From contig DAOQQF010000021.1 in assembly GCA_035333525.1 (NCBI GenBank), positions 1-19,881 of the forward strand: a stretch of DNA of 19,881 bases, read 5' to 3'. The stretch's first letter is position 1, and each line of letters opens with the position of its first letter. Shown here piece after piece: positions 1 through 10,375 of this stretch. The notes beneath the pieces are model-generated. The model was not told where the DNA came from, did no database searches, and saw only the letters and a program-made list of their open reading frames with translations. Position numbers and translations under genes: made by a program. This stretch comes from CALMFT01 sp035333525 (GTDB lineage Bacteria; Patescibacteriota; Gracilibacteria; Absconditabacterales; Absconditicoccaceae).

Positions 1-170
1 CGCGTTTGTTATACAATCGGTATAACATAAAACGAAGTTTTATGATTACGACATGAAAGAGGATTCCTCGGGAAGCTCGTCAAAAGCCGATAATACCAGA
101 TTAAAAGATTTAATATTATAGGTAGTTTTTCATGAATTGAGAGTTTTTCCCCAGCTTCCTAAAATACACG
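1..170. repeat. Left arm of a long degenerate inverted repeat
   Basis: These bases match the reverse complement of about 19597-19785. The first 24 bases are identical in both arms. Homology then continues with a 4-nt and a roughly 24-nt gap, both extra sequence in the right arm, through a shared GAAGCTCGTC block and a shared TATAGGTAGTTTTTCAT block, and fades near 170. The arm runs into the start of the AbiEii-like remnant. The left boundary is unknown because the window begins inside the repeat. It could be a dispersed repeat family at which the assembly broke, or the end of a mobile unit. No transposase is visible. Confidence 0.8.
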
Positions 171-415
171 CTGTCGCAGAAAGAGAAGAAATAAAAGATG
201 TTTTTGATCTGTATCGAATACTCAATAACGAGCCTACAACACTTGATGAACTTATTAACAAGGTTGAAGAAAAATTTGGTGTACAATTGGAATACAAAAC
301 CATTCTCTCAAGAATATTGTACATCTGTGAGCAGTTAGGTAAAATTACACCATTTTTGATAGAAAAAAGATTTGATTTACATATAATAAGACAGTTTTTT
401 TTGACGTATTTATAA
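137..415 (+). pseudogene. AbiEii/AbiGii-type nucleotidyltransferase, C-terminal remnant
   Basis: The open frame begins just after a TAG at 119-121, has no ATG, and could start only at the TTG at 137. The 92 residues contain AVAEREEIKDVFDLYRIL, which resembles the conserved A-x-x-x-R-x-x-x-K-D-x-x-D-L-Y segment near the C-terminal part of AbiEii/AbiGii nucleotidyltransferase toxins. The N-terminal catalytic half with its GSxxxxD motif is missing. The truncation lies inside the inverted repeat, which suggests the gene was cut when the repeat arrived or recombined. No AbiEi antitoxin gene is present. The remnant ends 16 nt before yebC. It is probably non-functional. The family call rests on one motif and is moderate. 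Confidence 0.5.
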
Positions 416-431
416 TTTATAATCTGAACGT

Positions 432-1190
432 ATGGCAGGACACAGTAAACGACACAACATTAAACATCGTAAGGCAGCAGAAGATGCAAAAAAATCAAAG
501 GTGTATAGCAAAATGGCAAAGCTTATTGAAATAGCTGCTCGTAATGGTGCTGATCCAATGATGAATCCATGACTTGATACGGTTTTGTCCAAAGCAAAAT
601 ATGCTTGAGTGCCAAAAGATGTTATTGAGAGAGCTGTCAAAAAAGGCTCATGACAGACAGGAGGTGGTTCATATCAGACTATCTTTTATGAATGATATGC
701 ACCATGATGAGTTGCTTTGTATATTAAAACGTTGTCTGATAATACCAATCGTACTGCGACCAATGTGAGATCGCTTTTGGGTAAGGCATGAGGCACAATG
801 GCTGAGATGGGCGCCGTAAGCCGACAATTCAAAGAAATAGGTGAAATAGTTATTACTTGAATTATCTCTAAAACCAAACTCAAGTGAGTTGATATTGAAC
901 AGGAACTTCCTTTTGATAATGGTATCCTTGAAGAACAATTGTTGGACCTTCCTATTAGTGATTATACTATTGAAGAGGGTATTTGTAGGGTAGTTACTAC
1001 GAAAGAGTATTTTCATACTGTGTTGAAATCTATTGAATGATGAGGGTACAAAATTACTCAGGGTGATTTGGTATGGGAGTCGACCAATAAGATTGAGGTT
1101 GATGATGAACTCTATACTAAAATTGAAAAAATAAGAGATATACTGGAAGATGATGATGATATTGAGGAGGTTTATGATAATGTTGCGTAA
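432..1190 (+). CDS. yebC: YebC/PmpR family protein
   Basis: The gene encodes 252 residues when UGA is read as Gly; about eleven in-frame UGA codons occur. The start MAGHSKRHNIKHRKAAEDAK is the signature of the family, and GSGQTGGGSY (first G after S encoded by UGA) and GGTMAEMGAVSRQF match conserved blocks. Members act as DNA-binding regulators (PmpR) or ribosome-associated factors helping synthesis of proline stretches; the role here is inferred from family only. Length is normal for the family (about 240-250). The start has no Shine-Dalgarno sequence. A TATAAT at 418-423 lies only 8 nt before the ATG, which would make a leaderless or almost leaderless mRNA if it is the -10 box. This gene gives the clearest single proof of the UGA-to-Gly code. 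Confidence 0.95.
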
Positions 1191-1246
1191 AATCCTTATT
1201 CATTACTCAGATTATTGAATATTTATGTGTTTATGTTTGTATACCA

Positions 1247-2236
1247 ATGAAACGTTTGTTTGTGCTTTTGTTATGGATTATTGTTATCTTTTTACTAGGT
1301 CTTTTTGCTTATCAAAAAATGACAGGAGATACTCCAAATTGAGCGACTACTAGGTCTCGTCTCCAATCATGGTGGTACCAATGAACCATGTTTGTCAGAA
1401 AAACTCGTACTATGATTACTTCGATAGGAGAGTCATCACAACATGTTATTCAGCATAATATGTCCTGAACACAAATGGAGCTTTTATCATCATGATCTAA
1501 AACGATGACATGAACGATAGATAGTGAAACGATTAAACATGATATAAAGCGAAACAATGATTTTCTTAATAATTTAAAAACCTCCTTGGAGGTAGTTTAT
1601 CCAGCAGTAGGAAAGGGAGAAATATATGTTAGGTGGATTGGTACATGAGACTACACTCATGATTGAATTCGTGTTACATGACCTTCATGAACGGTCTTTT
1701 ATCCAGCATTGTACAACCAAGATAATGCCTATGCTCTCAACCAAGGCAAAACTCATAACATGTTCTCTACCAATGGTATCCAACTTTTGGATCGTGGTAG
1801 TGGCGAATATTATATTTATTTCCCTTCATTCAATCAAGAAGGTTTGCACAAAGGGACTGTCTTGTGACTTGCTCGTGGTAATGGCCAAATGATTCCAAAT
1901 CTTAAACCATTGTTGTACTACAAAAATCAGTATCTCTTTACTCAGACTGATCCTTCATGAACCCAACAGTGACTCTATAGGGCATCCAATCATACACTCG
2001 AAAAACTCTGAAATTGGGTTATTACCGATCTTGGGATCGACAGCGACCTCATCGCACTCTATGATAAAACACTGAACACTATAACGATCCATGACCTACA
2101 TACTATGAATATCATCAAAAGTATCGTTCTTACAAGGAGTGATATAACCTTCCAATGATTTGTGCATTATGATCAGCAGTATCGAATCGGATATATCGAT
2201 AATCAGAAACAGACGATGGTTTATGAAGAACGATAA
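1247..2236 (+). CDS. Hypothetical membrane-anchored protein
   Basis: The frame of 329 residues holds many UGA glycine codons and ends in TAA. Residues 1-22 (MKRLFVLLLWIIVIFLLGLF) form one hydrophobic segment after two basic residues, an N-terminal signal anchor with the rest outside. Residues of roughly 45-110 are polar and may be helical; the remainder is rich in Tyr, Gly and short hydrophobic strands and looks like a beta-rich extracytoplasmic domain. I recognise no family. It starts 56 nt after yebC and is followed by another anchored protein of similar design, so the two may act together at the surface. No Shine-Dalgarno sequence precedes the ATG. Confidence 0.8.
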
Positions 2237-2270
2237 TATCTTTTGAAACGCATTAAAATAGGTTGAAAAT

Positions 2271-2299
2271 TTGCATTTTAGAGAAATAATGATTATAAT
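2271..2299 (+). promoter_or_regulatory. Sigma70-like promoter before the second anchored protein
   Basis: TTGCAT at 2271-2276 and TATAAT at 2294-2299 are separated by 17 bp. This places a start near 2306 and a leader of about 58 nt before the ATG at 2364. It is one of the best matches to the sigma70 consensus in the window. No experimental support is available. Confidence 0.55.
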
Positions 2300-2363
2300 C
2301 AAAATGTTTATCTAAAGAATCATATCATACATCAGTATATCTTTTATTTTCTTTTTGTCTATC

Positions 2364-2909
2364 ATGAATAAGCTCTTTGGTTGGTTGTTATGAATTATCA
2401 TCATAGGAATCATCTTCGTGTTGGGTCGATGATATGGTGAAAAAAAAACATGAGATCAGGTTCAGTTGGGTTTTACGACTCAATCGGTTGATTCTGCTAC
2501 CAAACCGTGGAAGGTTGTAAACAAAGGCAATCTCAAGATTTATAAAATGCAGGCCGATCCTACTGCTGAGCCAGTAGGAGCTAATACTGATTTTGTGGAA
2601 TGTCCAGGAGCGAAATTATCATATATAGAATTGGAACTTGGTGTAGACCCTTCTTCACCAAGGTTGATTGATCCAACAACTAAATCACAAATCAATACGT
2701 ATGGATTGTCACTCAATTTTTTGGCGACCCCAACAACTATGAGGGCAAAATTTCTCAAAGCCGCTAGAACTAATCCACTTGCTCCAGGTATGTGTGTTTA
2801 CTGAATCCTCAATAATCAGAACAAACCAGAACAACTCATGGTGTTTGATGTTAAACTTGTAGATGGATGTAAAGCATGAAATGGAGGTTTTGACTGCAAT
2901 AAGGAGTAG
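2364..2909 (+). CDS. Hypothetical membrane-anchored protein with Cys residues
   Basis: The 181-residue product begins with a hydrophobic segment at about residues 4-21 (LFGWLLGIIIIGIIFVLG, with UGA for one Gly) and then has a polar extracytoplasmic part. Cysteines occur in VECPGAK, in GMCVYG and near the C-terminus in DGCKAG and FDCNKE, four in all, so disulfides are possible. There is no catalytic motif I recognise and no family assignment. The domain contains a stretch rich in Pro and Thr (residues about 95-130). It has its own promoter candidate at 2271-2299 and sits between the other anchored protein and a hypothetical gene. UGA codons occur in both the anchor and the C-terminal part, so the standard code would miss the start and end. 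Confidence 0.8.
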
Positions 2910-2943
2910 GGGGTTTATGAGATTAAAATTCAGGCAAAAATAC

Positions 2944-2971
2944 TTGACAAGATATATATAATAATTATTAT
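2944..2971 (+). promoter_or_regulatory. Promoter candidate before the hypothetical gene at 3032
   Basis: A perfect TTGACA at 2944-2949 is followed after 16 bp by TATTAT at 2966-2971, within a run of alternating T and A. The same TTGACA plus TA-rich spacer design recurs at 12279 and 12594. The implied leader to the ATG at 3032 is about 55 nt. Confidence 0.5.
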
Positions 2972-3031
2972 TATACTCGAATTTCCTCAGTACATTATCA
3001 AGGTGTATTTACTTTTTAATTTCATATCGTT

Positions 3032-4031
3032 ATGAACGATCATCAAACAAAATCTACTACTCCTGTATCTCGTTTTTTTAACGCCCAAAAAGAAGAGAGA
3101 GAGAGCTAAAAGTATTGTAGCCCAAAAAATTGACAGCGATAGGTCAATTTTATCCAAAACACTATCCGCATGAAGTAAACCTGTTAAAATTAAAGTATGA
3201 CCATGAGACTCTATTATTGATGTTCTTACAAAGAATATTAAAAGTATGTTACTTGTATGAGTACAAAACTGAAGTGATAATCTATTAGACATATCGCCCA
3301 TTCAGTTTCTATTTAATGGAGTATTGATGACTATTCATCCATTGGAATTATATCCATGAGCTGTAGTAATAAAAGATATTATTGATGATGAAAGTATGAA
3401 TAATGCTATAGCATGATATATTGAAAAAAAGTATCAAGAATATAGTAATAATCTAGGTATTGATGATTTACTTTCTACTTCAATTACTCAACAGTATAGA
3501 GTAAAAAAAGATCAAGAAAGAAAGAAGTATGAAGCAGAGAAACAAAGAAATATAATACTGGAAAAAGAAAAAACACTGAAACCTATGGAATTTGCTCCAG
3601 CAAAACTTATTAACTGCTCTAGTTTATCGGCAGAAATACTTTTGAAACATCATATCAATCTTGATACCGGTAGAGCTATTGATGATGTTTATGGTATGGC
3701 TCGAGTTGACTGAGAAACATTACGAAAGATTTGATATGACAAAAATAGTAGTAATGCATATGGCAAGTGAATTTATTCATATGCTGAGAGATGGGCAAAA
3801 CTTATGCAGACAGAAATCGAACAGTGATCAAAGCTTACAGATATTGCAGATAGACTATCTTATGATGCAGATATAGAATGAATTACCTGATTTATGTATT
3901 GAGCAACAGTCTCAGTCTTATCTCAATGCTGGAAATATTGAGAAGAGTTGAGAATGCGGCATAACAAAAAATATAATCATGAGTGAATATGAGTTGTTAA
4001 CCCTGCGGTAATAACAATTTCTTCATCATAA
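3032..4031 (+). CDS. Hypothetical protein, frame broken at a GA/A tract
   Basis: From the ATG at 3032 the frame reads MNDHQTKSTTPVSRFFNAQK and stops at TAA 3107. The frame that overlaps it from about 3105 stays open to TAA 4029 with UGA as Gly. One extra GA unit in the (AG)6 tract at 3094-3105, or one A fewer in the A5 run at 3087-3091, would join them into about 332 residues with a sensible KxERxRAKSIVAQKI junction. The long part has a basic start, a central Lys/Glu-rich coiled-coil-like segment (RVKKDQERKKYEAEKQRN) and a C-terminal block with SVLSQCWKYGEELRMRHNK. I do not recognise the family. A GTG at 3003 could start the long frame without any shift, but the resulting N-terminus looks like chance sequence. 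A terminator follows directly. Confidence 0.6.
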
Positions 4032-4054
4032 TAACTTTCATAGTAGAAATAATA

Positions 4055-4080
4055 CCCCTCTGCCGAGGGGATTTTTTATT
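4055..4080 (+). terminator. Rho-independent terminator
   Basis: CCCCTC (4055-4060), loop TGCC, GAGGGG (4065-4070), then A and six T. It ends the plus-strand run just after the TAA at 4029 and lies in the 79-nt gap between two convergent genes. There is no comparable T run on the minus side, so it seems to serve the plus strand only. Confidence 0.9.
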
Positions 4081-4110
4081 CTTTTCTCTTACTTCCGATG
4101 TTCTTCCTCC

Positions 4111-7100
4111 TTACCTTCTCAACTTATTGATGAGGTATCCCATCATAAGAAGGAGTAAGAGTATGATTGAACCCATGATAATCTTGGAAAGATTTGGTGA
4201 TCATTGAGTAGTACCAAATACCTCATTGTCTTGAACTCCGGACAAGGTTTCGGGGTTATACTGTTGGTTGGTAAATCATGGTTTGTAAGTTGTCGCTAGT
4301 GATTGACAGGCTTTTTCTAGATTAAGTGTTCATTTACCAAAGTTGATGTTTTGTGATGTCAGATTATCCATAATGGTTTCCAGATTTCATCACTTGCTCA
4401 TAATCCACGCCAATGCTCATGCAAACAATGGTGCACTTTCTGAGGTTCCATCTACTCATTGATAGAGGTTACCTAGTGATGTAGTGATGATATTGACTCA
4501 TGGAGCAGCAACATCTATCCATGGTCCATAGTTTGAAAATGAGGCTTTATTATTGTTATTATCTACTGCTCATACACTAACAACTTGCTTAAATGCTGCT
4601 GGATAAAAGAGTTCAGATTTGTTGTAATTACCAGCTGATGCAATGATGATACTACCCTGATCAGTTATCTTATTGATGATTTTTTCCAAAAATTGTAATG
4701 ATTTTGTGTCGTTTATATAGGCTCACCAAGAGAGGCTAATGATATGTGGTTTACCTTTTGCTGCTGTTACTATTGCTTCTGCTCAGTAACCAATATCACT
4801 TCATGGTCCGTTATCATGTGCTGCTTTATACAAAAAGAGCTCACTTGATGATCATGCTATTGATATAACTCCTTTCTGATTATTTGTTTGTGCTCATATA
4901 ATTCATGCTGAGTAGGTACCATGAGCTCGTTCAGAGTCTTCAGTTTTACCAAAGGGTGGATCAACATTACTATCTTTGTTGGCGATATCTTGTGTTGCTT
5001 TAATAGGTGATGTAAGATCTTCATGATCTGTTTCAAATGCACTATCTACTACAGCAACTTTGATAATCTGATTACTATCCCAATTGCAACTATTGAGAGC
5101 TTGAGGATATCAGATAGTATCGAGATATGTTTGTTTAGTTACCAATGGATCATTATAAAAACTTCCTAGTAGTTGAACTTTGGTTGGAGCTAACTGAGTT
5201 TGTACTTGACCAGCGGTTGCTATATGAAAGAGGATGATAGGGTAGGGATTGTATGCAAATTCAGTGTAATTCTGTATTCATAGATGTTTGAGTAGTCAGA
5301 ATATATGACGATTTGCTATATGTGGATCAAATTCAATTCTTGCAAAACCTGGTAAATAGGGATCAAAAATATCTGTTCTTACACTGAGGGAAGGGATAAA
5401 CTGTTTGAGAAATTGCACAATCTGTTGTGCTTGTTTATCATAATGCTCGATATAAAGTCATCCTTTTACTGCTTCATATGGTTCTTGGTATTGTGTAACT
5501 TCTTCCAAACAAGAGTCAATTTTATCTTTATTTATAGATAGTATATTATTGGTTGAGTTCAAAATAGAACATAACCCTTTTGGTAGTGTTTTGATACATT
5601 GTTCGAGAGTGCTTGTTGAGTAGGTCTGATTTTGACAAGTGAAAACTTGTTTGAGTGATTTTACATCGATTTCAAAATTTGTCAAAGTGTTGGTTATTGG
5701 TCATGATGATCCTATAATACCAGCTTGACCTATACCGATTCATGACACTGATTTATTACTAGATTGTAGAGGTTGAGCATGGTACATAGTGTTTCACTTC
5801 ATTCATAGATTATCTTTGGATACTATCGTAAGGCGATTCAGTGAATGGGTTGATAAACTAGTATTGGTAGGTATAATCTTTGGTTGAGCGTCGTAGGTAG
5901 CCAAATCAATAATGGTTGTACTATTAAGAAGAGATGAAGACGATAAAGTATTATTTTTTTCTGGAATGTAACTTGGTACAAATGGTTTGTCAGAAGGTGT
6001 AATAATCGGTCATACTGAAGATGAAGCTATTTTTGGTAGATAGTTGATGAGAGATGTTGTGTTACTGGTAATGGATTTCAGTGTATCGATTGATATGACA
6101 CCAATTCATGGTATATAGGTCAACCATTCTAGTCCGTAAATATACTCTGGAAGTAATTTATGTATTATCTCATCAGGTAGTTCTATCATACGTCTGAGTT
6201 TTTTCCATCATAGATGTACCGTAGTAATAAGTATTTCCATAGGAGTTCATTGAATAGTATTATTGATAAGCTGACTACCAGTAGATCATGTTCATCGATA
6301 TCATAGTGGATATGATACATAGGGTCATCATGGACCATTTATAGTTCATCAAGTAGATAGAGCCCATGTACACGTCGTATTATTACATGATAATTGACCA
6401 TCACACTGTTCTCCATATCATGGTTGAGTGATTCCATCTCCACAATATCCTATACCAAAAGCACATCATGTCTGGCTTGTTCATGATAAGCTTACACAAG
6501 ACCATGACCAACTTGTTACACTTTGTATCAAGCCACTGAGAGTTCCTGTTGTACATAGACTTCAGGTATTAGGAAGTGGATTGACTCATGAGTAGTAAAA
6601 TCATAATAATCATGTTGAACACAGTCCTATTCATCAGGTCATAATAATTCAGGTTATTCGTTGACAGGTGAGTGGATTACATCATAATTGACCATCACAT
6701 TGTTCTCAGTTTCATGTTTGTGTAATACCATCACCACAGTAGGTGATACTAAAGGTACATCAGGTTTGACTTGATCATGTGACGACGGTACATCACCATG
6801 ACCATCCTGTTGGTGTTTGCATCAGTCAACTTAATATACCACTTGTACATAAACTTCAGGTACTAGGAAGTGGATTGACTCATGAATAATATATGGGGAG
6901 AATTCATGATGAACACATTCATTGTCATGTACCTCATCATGTTAACCATAGACAGGTAGTACTATCACATCATGATTGATTATCACATTGTTCTCCATAT
7001 CAACTTTGTATTATACTATCACCACATGATTGTACTCCAAAAGAACATGATGCGTTTGTTCATCCATTGGATCACAGACACAACCATGATCGTCAGGTTG

Positions 7101-9129
7101 ATCATTGAATGAGGTTCGATAATGGTCCGGTAGCACATAACCCAGTTAATAAAGGTAGTGTATCAAATGGTATATAATATGTTCATGATACCGAGGTGCA
7201 TTGTCATGGAATGGGTGTTGGTAGTACAGTAATAACGCTACTACATGAGGCAGTCGTGTTTGCTCATGTCAGATTATTGAAGATCGTGAGAATGGGTGTA
7301 TATGTTCAAGCAGTGAGATAGGAAGCTGATTGTGGAGAGATAGGAGTAATGATAACAGGTGTTCCGTTACCAAGGTTTAATGTTTGGCTACTTATTCGTC
7401 ATGCAAATGGTCATCGACTCAGTGTACTACTGAGTGGAGCAATACCATTGTTTGGAGTTGCATTGAGTATACAACTTGGCGTCTCCCACTGACAAAGTGG
7501 CCCACATCCATCATTGGAAAGATTATTGTTATCGTCGCATTGTTCAGTATTGTTATATCACATTCATGTTCATAAGATACCATCGCCACACCATGATTCA
7601 AAGGCTTGACATGATTGTGAGGTTCATCATCCTGTGCCAGCACAGGTCCATGTTCGTTGATCTGTTCATCCATTGTAGGTAAATCATGATACGATACCAA
7701 ATAAACACAATCATAAACTTCATGAGTTGAGAGCTGATCATCAATTATTGAGATTATATTGAGTGCTAAGATAGGTAGTAGGATCACACACACCATTTGT
7801 TCATGGTGTTGTTACTACGGTGATAAATGTAGAACACGATCAGGTTGTTGGTGATCATGGTAATGAACTATTGATAAGCAGAGTGATGAGATATAATCAT
7901 GGAGAGATATAAATGTGAGAGATAGGTGATACTGGGTTAAACACCGTTACCAAGTCCCCAAAATGAATCGATGTAGTGTTTGCCCAAGGAGACATTGTTC
8001 GTGAAAATTGACTAGTAAGGGGAGATAATCCATTATTGGGAGTTCCATCAATCACACATGTAGGAGTTTCCCACTGACAGGTTGATGAACAACCGTCATT
8101 ATTACTTGTGTCTCCAAAATCACACAGTTCGCCATTTCATCATTGTACGATACCATCACCACAGTATGCTCATGTTACTATTGTGTTGATACAGGACAAT
8201 GAACAATATGAACAGGTAGTACCATATCATGGACTACAAGGCACTCCATTGGACGGACCACTATCGCATTGTTCTCCAAATGCTCACTGTGTAGATCAGT
8301 TACCACATCGATTGACTCATACATTGACTGTACAGGTGCTGCTATTTCATCATGATTTATTGTATACGGTGAGTTGGCTTGTATATGATCATCAGCTTAT
8401 ATAACTATGTCCATAAGCTCCTGTTGAAGTGATACTCATTCATGATCAGTCCCCAAATATAAATCAAGTAAATCAGATCCATCCATAGTTAGGTGCTACG
8501 ATAGGGATATTAACATGGATCATAGTTCAGGTATTGGTATACGTTGGGTTGGGTGTAGCAATTAATGTACACAAAGGTGTTTCCCATTGACATGTAGCAG
8601 AACAAGCGTCTCGATTGGTGGTATTACCATCATCACACTGTTCATATCATTGGTTTATGATGCTGTCTCCACAACTCGCACAAGTGCTCGTAAATGGATG
8701 AGCTACGAGTGTTCAGTCGAGCTCCATAAAGTAGTAGTCTCCTGTACCATTAGGTATTCAGATAGTTACAACTCAGATAACTCATCATATTCGATTAAAT
8801 ACTCCTCCAGTGACTATTGCTCACAGATGGCTATTCATGAGTAGCGTCTCTGATGGTAGGGTGTAATAGGGCGGAAAGATTGTTCATCAGGGTAGGATGA
8901 AATTACTAACACCTGTTCCATTGTGAGCTATTTGATAATAATTTGCTACATGTTGTCCAGTGTATGAGTATCTACATCATCACATTTGAGCATAAGTTAC
9001 TGATCCAATTAATGATTGAGATATCGGCAAAATTTCATTGGAGTTTCTCATAGTCCACAGATTATATCGATCTCCTATGAGGTTACTGAGTAAAACAATA
9101 AATATGAGTATAATTCTGGATCGTTTCAT
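4111..9129 (-). CDS. Giant modular cell-surface subtilase (S8) with Cys-rich and PKD-like repeats
   Basis: With UGA as Gly this is one unbroken frame of 1672 residues. Order: N-terminal signal or anchor (residues 5-20, RIILIFIVLLSNLIG); a Gly-rich region; a Cys-rich repeat of the CGDGI...EQCDDGN...DGCSxTCQ type (Myxococcus Cys-rich/DUF4215 style) at 153; a PKD-like domain around 190-272 (FGDGSG, GAYGHSY); Cys repeats at 275 and 323; PKD-like around 355-435; a WTC-GTGGGTSQSC module; Cys repeat at 514; PKD-like around 545-630 (GTYTPILTIFN); then three tandem modules of about 97 residues starting at 702, 798 and 896. A less clear region (950-1330) precedes the subtilase domain: Asp1362 (VAVVDSAF), His1403 (HGTYSAG), SAGN, and Ser1563 (GTSESAP). 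The C-terminus is a membrane helix (about 1651-1668) ending KLRR, like a stop-transfer anchor. The protein is likely exported and surface-anchored. Repeats probably mediate binding; targets are unknown. Confidence 0.93.
6390..7030 (-). repeat. Three tandem Cys-rich modules inside the giant protease
   Basis: Starting at residues 702, 798 and 896 the protein repeats a unit of about 97 residues: CGDxIxQxGxGEQCD, a short Cys pair, then YYSGVNPLPxTGSLC, SGLxQ, WSWxC and SQTGCxF. The units are similar at the DNA level too; for example AGGAAGTGGATTGACTCATGA occurs in two of them at about 6571 and 6865. The third unit is cut short after its first Cys block. The high DNA similarity suggests recent duplication, and unit number could vary between strains. 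Confidence 0.75.
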
Positions 9130-9160
9130 AGTATTATCATACTCATAGTGCTCTCAAAAC

Positions 9161-9200
9161 GCAAATTTATTTGCATATTTTAATTGTTTGAGTATACTCA
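9161..9200. promoter_or_regulatory. Palindromes in the divergent protease/pilT intergenic region
   Basis: GCAAAT-TT-ATTTGC (9161-9174) and the perfect 12-bp palindrome TGAGTATACTCA (9189-9200) lie in the 115-nt gap between two divergently transcribed genes. They could be operators shared by both genes. Nothing in the window tells which protein would bind them. Confidence 0.35.
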
Positions 9201-9225
9201 CTATACCATTTTTATACTTTTATGA

Positions 9226-9231
9226 TATAAT
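9226..9231 (+). promoter_or_regulatory. -10 box for the pilT-like gene
   Basis: A perfect TATAAT lies 13 nt upstream of the ATG at 9245, implying a leader of only about 6-8 nt. No good -35 is seen at the right distance. This fits the window-wide lack of Shine-Dalgarno sequences and points to leaderless or short-leader translation. Confidence 0.45.
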
Positions 9232-9244
9232 CACTATTGATACA

Positions 9245-10273
9245 ATGCTGGATACCTTGTTAAAACCCTATGAGCCTGATCTCACTATATCTGATATTCT
9301 GATTCGTCAGTGAGAGGTATTAGTATATAGAAAAAATGGAATCTTGGAGTATACCACGACTATGATAGATCAACCATTGTTTGATGCTCTTTTGATGGAT
9401 TTAACTACCAATCATGCACTACAAACAGTGAATGTAGTTGAACAAGATGGTATATATCAATCACCCTGATGATACTTTTATAGAATTAATGCATTTTTAT
9501 CGTGATGAAAGCCATCCCTTGCGTTGAGAAAAATCACAAACCATGCTCCAGAACTTACTTCATTGATGGCTCCTATATTAGTAAATACTCTTATCAAACT
9601 CGTTTTATCTCGTAGTTCATGACTCTTCTTGGTCACATGAACAGCTGGTTCATGAAAGTCTACCACTCTCATGTCATGTCTTGAGTATATCAATCAGCAT
9701 TATCCCAAACACATTGTCACTATTGAAGATCCTATTGAGTACGTCTATCGTCATAAACACAGTTTTTTCTCCCAAAGACAAGTTGGTGATGATACTCACA
9801 CCTTCGAGTCATGACTCAAATCATTATTAAGACAAAACCCAGACATTGTCTTGGTTTGAGAAATTCGTGATAAACAGTCAGCTGATGCAGTGATTTCAAT
9901 AGCAGAGACAGGACATTTGGTTTTGAGTACCCTTCATACCAAATCAGCACTATCTACGATAAGCAGATTGATATCATTTTTTCCTCCAGAACAACAACCA
10001 AGTATCCAAGATAGACTAGCAGATATTTTTGTATGATCATTGGCTCAAACCCTCGTTCCACTTCCTCACACAGTACAACCAAATGAACATAACAAGGATA
10101 TTCTATCCAATCAATTTCAAAGGATTGGACTATTTGAGCTCATGCTTGGAAATACTGCAGTAACCAACTCTATTCGTAAGTGAGACTTCAAACAACTTCC
10201 TAGTTGCATCCAAACATGAAGATCACAAGGTATGATGAGTATGGAAGATTATAAAATACTTATTGGATTATAG
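9245..10273 (+). CDS. pilT: PilT-like type IV pilus ATPase
   Basis: The 342-residue product is a secretion-type ATPase of the PilT/PilB superfamily, closest in size and layout to PilT, which powers pilus retraction at the inner face of the membrane. Walker A is GTAGSGKST at 132-140; Gly132 and the invariant Gly137 are both UGA codons. The Asp box is IVTIEDPIEY, Walker B is DIVLVGEIRD at 200-209, and the His box is GHLVLSTLHT. The N-terminal domain is short and the C-terminal helical part is present but diverged. No pilin, PilB, PilC or PilM-Q gene is in the window, so this is an isolated locus. It is divergent from the giant surface protease and ends at a terminator. PilB or another GspE-like role is less likely because of the short N-terminus. 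Confidence 0.9.
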
Positions 10274-10335
10274 ATGATAATCTGATTATCGTATAGTTAT
10301 TAAAACTTGTTCTTGCAACACAGAACTGAATGATT

Positions 10336-10365
10336 ACTATCTCTCTAGATAGTTTTTTATTTTTC
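10336..10365 (+). terminator. Rho-independent terminator after pilT
   Basis: ACTATCT (10336-10342), loop CTCT, AGATAGT (10347-10353), followed by TTTTTATTTTT. It separates the pilT-like gene from the dsbB-like gene, whose ATG follows at 10376. Confidence 0.8.
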
Positions 10366-10375
10366 ACTTGATCTG

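Noticed and set aside
6390..7110. CRISPR-like array
   Set aside because: The repeats are coding modules of about 290 bp in the protease, not short repeats with unique spacers.
7419..7796. 125-codon minus-strand frame within the protease gene
   Set aside because: It is out of frame with the 1672-residue protein, whose Cys and PKD-like repeats run through the same bases.
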